Source: CAYRLZ01 sp964425275
GTDB taxonomy: Bacteria; Hydrothermota; Tepidihabitantia; Tepidihabitantales; JBDRVQ01
Assembly (NCBI GenBank): GCA_964425275.1
Contig: CAYRLZ010000057.1
Span: 1-15,048 of the forward strand
Length of the DNA: 15,048 nucleotides
Direction of reading: 5' to 3'
Below, piece after piece: positions 13,324 to 15,048 of this stretch (within the stretch, counting starts at the first letter, position 1; the number at the start of each line of letters is the position of its first letter). Both the position numbers and the translations under genes were made by a program. The notes under the pieces were generated by a model. It was not told where the DNA came from. It worked only from the letters and a program-made list of their open reading frames with translations, and made no database searches.

Positions 13324-13650
13324 TTGATTATACAAAACTTATCGGATTTTGCCTTAAAGATAGGGGGTGGTATAGGGGGTGCTATTGGGGATGGTATTAA
13401 AAGCCCTATTCTCTTTCCTATTTGGGGTTCTATTGTGGATTCTATTCTCTATCCTATGGAAAATTCTATTCCCTTCCCTATTCTCTTCTCTATTCTCTTT
13501 CCTATTTGGGATGCTATTTTTAGTCCTATACTGAATGCTATTGGGGATGCTATTCTCGGTCCTATAAAGAGTCCTATCCTGAGTCCTATTCCGAACTCTA
13601 TTGAGAGAGGGGAGGGTGGAAACTATCTATTTGGCAACGCCAGAAAATAA
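13324..13650 (+). CDS. Doubtful TTG-start reading frame through array module 3
   Basis: The frame is open for 108 codons and begins at the same TTG as the frame at 104. If translated it would give IQNLSDFALKIGGG and then a strict four-residue repeat with Ile in every fourth position (GGAI-GDGI-KSPI-LFPI) for about 84 residues. No ribosome binding site is evident. The repeat is stop-free simply because one unit is, so the frame is weak evidence of coding. The last 14 residues, after the array, have no counterpart in the other copy. Confidence 0.25.
   Translation: MIIQNLSDFALKIGGGIGGAIGDGIKSPILFPIWGSIVDSILYPMENSIPFPILFSILFPIWDAIFSPILNAIGDAILGPIKSPILSPIPNSIERGEGGNYLFGNARK
13357..13608 (+). repeat. 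12-nt tandem array, module 3 (21 units, no indels)
   Basis: Anchors NCTATT or near variants occur at 13357, 13369, 13381 and so on to 13597, exactly every 12 nt, alternating with variable hexamers (GGGGGT, GGGGAT, AAAAGC, CTCTTT, TGGGGT, GTGGAT, CTCTAT and others). Units 1-4 match module 1 units 1-4 almost base for base. Units 16-18 (GGGGAT, CTCGGT, AAGAGT) match module 1 units 17-19 (CGGGAT, CTCTTT, AAGAGC). The middle is reordered. The array starts 24 nt after CAAAACTT, as in the other two modules. Confidence 0.9.
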
Positions 13651-13686
13651 ATTAAAATCAGTTATGGGTCATTTAAGAATAGGCAA

Positions 13687-14298
13687 GTGGCGGGACCAAA
13701 GGCTCCAATGGATAAGGAAGTAAAAATGATAGAAAAGCCAAAGGCTGATGAATTTATCCAAGTTGCTAAAATGAAATTAGCGGAAGTAGAAGATAGAAAA
13801 TGCCAAGAATTTAGAAAGTTCATTGCTAGTGCGGAGAGTCTGAATAAGCGAAAATGTGAGGAATTTAAGAAATTTATCGGTACCGCTGAAGAAATAATTA
13901 AGAAAGAACAAAAAGGAAAGGATTTCAAAAATTTTATTCGTAATATAGAAAATAAAATAAGCGAAATTGTGGAAAAGTTTGATGAAAAGGAGAAGGAGTT
14001 ATTTAGGTTATGGTGTAAATTTGAAGAAAGTGGGAAAACACTGAATATTTTTGATGCGTTTGGTTATGATGAAGGCCCCTATAGAGATTTCTTGGTCTGG
14101 TTATTAAGGAAAGAAGGTTCTCACGGGCTCGGTGATAAATTTGCTAAATCGTTTGTGAATTATATTGTAAAGAAGATAGGAGAAGAAGAATTTTCTGACG
14201 ACGAATTTAGAAATTGTGAAGTAAAGAAAGAAGTTCCCTTAAAAGGAAAGAGTATTGATTTTATCATAACAGGCGAAAGTTTGAAAGGAGGTAAAATT
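13687..14298 (+). pseudogene. Truncated PD-(D/E)XK nuclease-family protein with coiled-coil N-terminus
   Basis: Residues ~20-105 are a charged helical, probably coiled-coil region with three imperfect ~19-residue repeats (KCQEFRKFIASAE, KCEEFKKFIGTAE, GKDFKNFIRNIE). Residues ~118-195 match the front half of a PD-(D/E)XK nuclease of the PDDEXK_4 type: NIFDAFGYDEGPYRDFLVWLL, GSHGLGDKF, and then IDFIITG with the first catalytic Asp (D191). The ExK lysine strand that should follow is absent. Instead the frame runs uninterrupted into a lipoprotein signal peptide at 14299. The frame opens at GTG 13687; ATG 13708, with AAAGG just upstream, is an equally good start. Codon use is more AT-rich than in the housekeeping genes, suggesting transfer. 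It is most likely inactive as a nuclease. Confidence 0.65.
14284..14292 (+). promoter_or_regulatory. Strong Shine-Dalgarno site for the lipoprotein gene
   Basis: AAAGGAGGT lies 6 nt before ATG 14299. This decides that the lipoprotein is an independent start rather than the C-terminal part of the nuclease frame that reads through here. Confidence 0.75.
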
Positions 14299-14913
14299 AT
14301 GAGGCGTCTAAAACAAGTCTTATTGGTGTTAATTGTTTTTTATCTGTCAGGATGTGCATGGACGACTCTGAATACTGTCAAAAATCCAGAATTATATCAA
14401 GTGAACTTTAGAAAACTTTTAGTCGTTGCCCCATTTTCAGATATAGGTTTAAGGAAGCAAACTGAAAATGCATTTATTGCGCAGTTTAATTTGTCAGGTG
14501 TTAATGCATTTTCTAGCATAGAGCTAATTCCACCAGTAAAAGAGTATAACGAGCAAGAGTTATTAAACATCTTGGAGCAAAATAATATAGATGGGGTTTT
14601 GGTGGTAGGATTGCAAGATTACTGGACCTCGCAGGCGTATATTCCTAAGAGTTCATCATCGCGAGGCAGTGCGTCGTTGTACGGTAACTCTCTTTATTAT
14701 CAAAGCTATACTCAAGAATACGGTGGTTATTATATTTCCATGCCCAGAGTTAAATTTGAAATTCGCTTGTTTGATAGCAAATCTGGACAAGTTGCTTGGC
14801 TAGCAACATCATTCACAAGAGGTAATGCTTTTGCAAATTACAATACTTTAGTTAACTCACTTGCAAAAGAAGTTGTTAAAAAACTTATAGAAGAAAATGT
14901 CATTAGGAAATGA
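14299..14913 (+). CDS. Putative outer-membrane lipoprotein of unknown function
   Basis: This 204-residue protein has a classic lipoprotein signal: MRRLKQ, a hydrophobic core (VLLVLIVFYL), and the lipobox LSGC with C19 as the acylated residue. The mature part contains an alpha/beta domain starting KLLVVAPFSDIGLRKQTENAF, with IDGVLVVGLQDYW, and a Ser/Tyr/Gly-rich loop (~117-145). It ends in a strand-helix segment (RLFDSKSGQVAWLATS; LAKEVVKKLIEEN). The LLVVAPF-D start and overall layout recall envelope lipoproteins with a TolB-N/CsgG-like nucleotide-binding-type fold, but I do not recognise a specific family. It is in frame with, and overlapped by, the truncated nuclease frame. AT-rich codon use resembles the nuclease fragment, not the upstream operon. 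Confidence 0.8.
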   Translation: MRRLKQVLLVLIVFYLSGCAWTTLNTVKNPELYQVNFRKLLVVAPFSDIGLRKQTENAFIAQFNLSGVNAFSSIELIPPVKEYNEQELLNILEQNNIDGVLVVGLQDYWTSQAYIPKSSSSRGSASLYGNSLYYQSYTQEYGGYYISMPRVKFEIRLFDSKSGQVAWLATSFTRGNAFANYNTLVNSLAKEVVKKLIEENVIRK

Positions 14914-15011
14914 TAAACTTCGCTTAACAGTGGATAAAGGGCTTCGTTTTACTTCGCCTTAATGGTACCTACCAATATGCCGTGCCTGATAAAATATATA
15001 TTTGGAGATAG

Positions 15012-15039
15012 TTGACAAAAAGAAAAAAACCTGTATAAT
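15012..15039 (+). promoter_or_regulatory. Promoter for a gene beyond the window
   Basis: TTGACA (15012-15017), a 16-nt spacer, TATAAT (15034-15039). Both boxes are perfect. An AAGGA-type ribosome site may begin at the last bases of the window. The preceding 14914-15011 holds nothing recognisable. Confidence 0.75.
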
Positions 15040-15048
15040 ATATAAGGA

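Noticed and set aside
13687..14913. A genuine nuclease-lipoprotein fusion protein
   Set aside because: A signal peptide with lipobox in the middle of the chain, preceded by a strong SD site, indicates two genes joined in frame by chance or deletion.

Overview
The window looks like the chromosome of an uncultured Gram-negative-type bacterium. A PorV/PorQ-like outer-membrane barrel and a lipoprotein point to a diderm. The mix of PorV-like protein, YhaM-type nuclease, Memo/AMMECR1 fusion and RtcB would fit the FCB/WOR-3 neighbourhood, but this is a low-confidence guess from gene content alone. At least five genes begin 5-8 nt after a sigma70-type -10 box, so short-leader or leaderless mRNAs seem to be the local norm.

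Layout. 1-775: a repeat element made of a perfect palindrome plus T-run, a short leader, 21 tandem 12-nt units, a spacer hairpin, and then a second leader with 21 more diverged units. 776-1395: no intact gene, with traces of a decayed reading frame. 1396-1587: a strong promoter followed by a long hairpin with a C-rich loop, a candidate small RNA. 1664-3124: rtcB (RNA ligase), convergent with a small cupin (3116-3457, minus). 3554-5338: uvrC. 5339-5624: an intergenic stretch with a possible gene remnant.

5625-8917 (minus) is a tight four-gene operon in the order TrkA/KtrA-type RCK protein, TPR protein, Memo-AMMECR1 fusion, accD. It shares a divergent promoter region with 9004-13221 (plus), which holds a PorV-like outer-membrane protein, a YhaM-family nuclease, rsmG, and an ABC-2 transporter ATPase and permease. 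Most junctions inside both operons overlap or lie within about 20 nt. 13271-13608 carries a second copy of the repeat element (palindrome, leader, 21 units), about 93% identical to the first over its leading 125 nt. After it comes AT-richer, foreign-looking DNA: a PD-(D/E)XK nuclease cut off before its ExK half and running in frame into an SD-preceded lipoprotein gene. The window ends in a promoter for a gene outside it.

The most unusual content is the repeat element. There are three arrays, each of 21 units of exactly 12 nt with no indels, each 24 nt after a conserved leader start point, and two of the elements begin with the same palindrome. I know of no described system with this architecture. 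The sequence alone does not settle whether it acts as DNA, RNA or a tetrapeptide-repeat protein.
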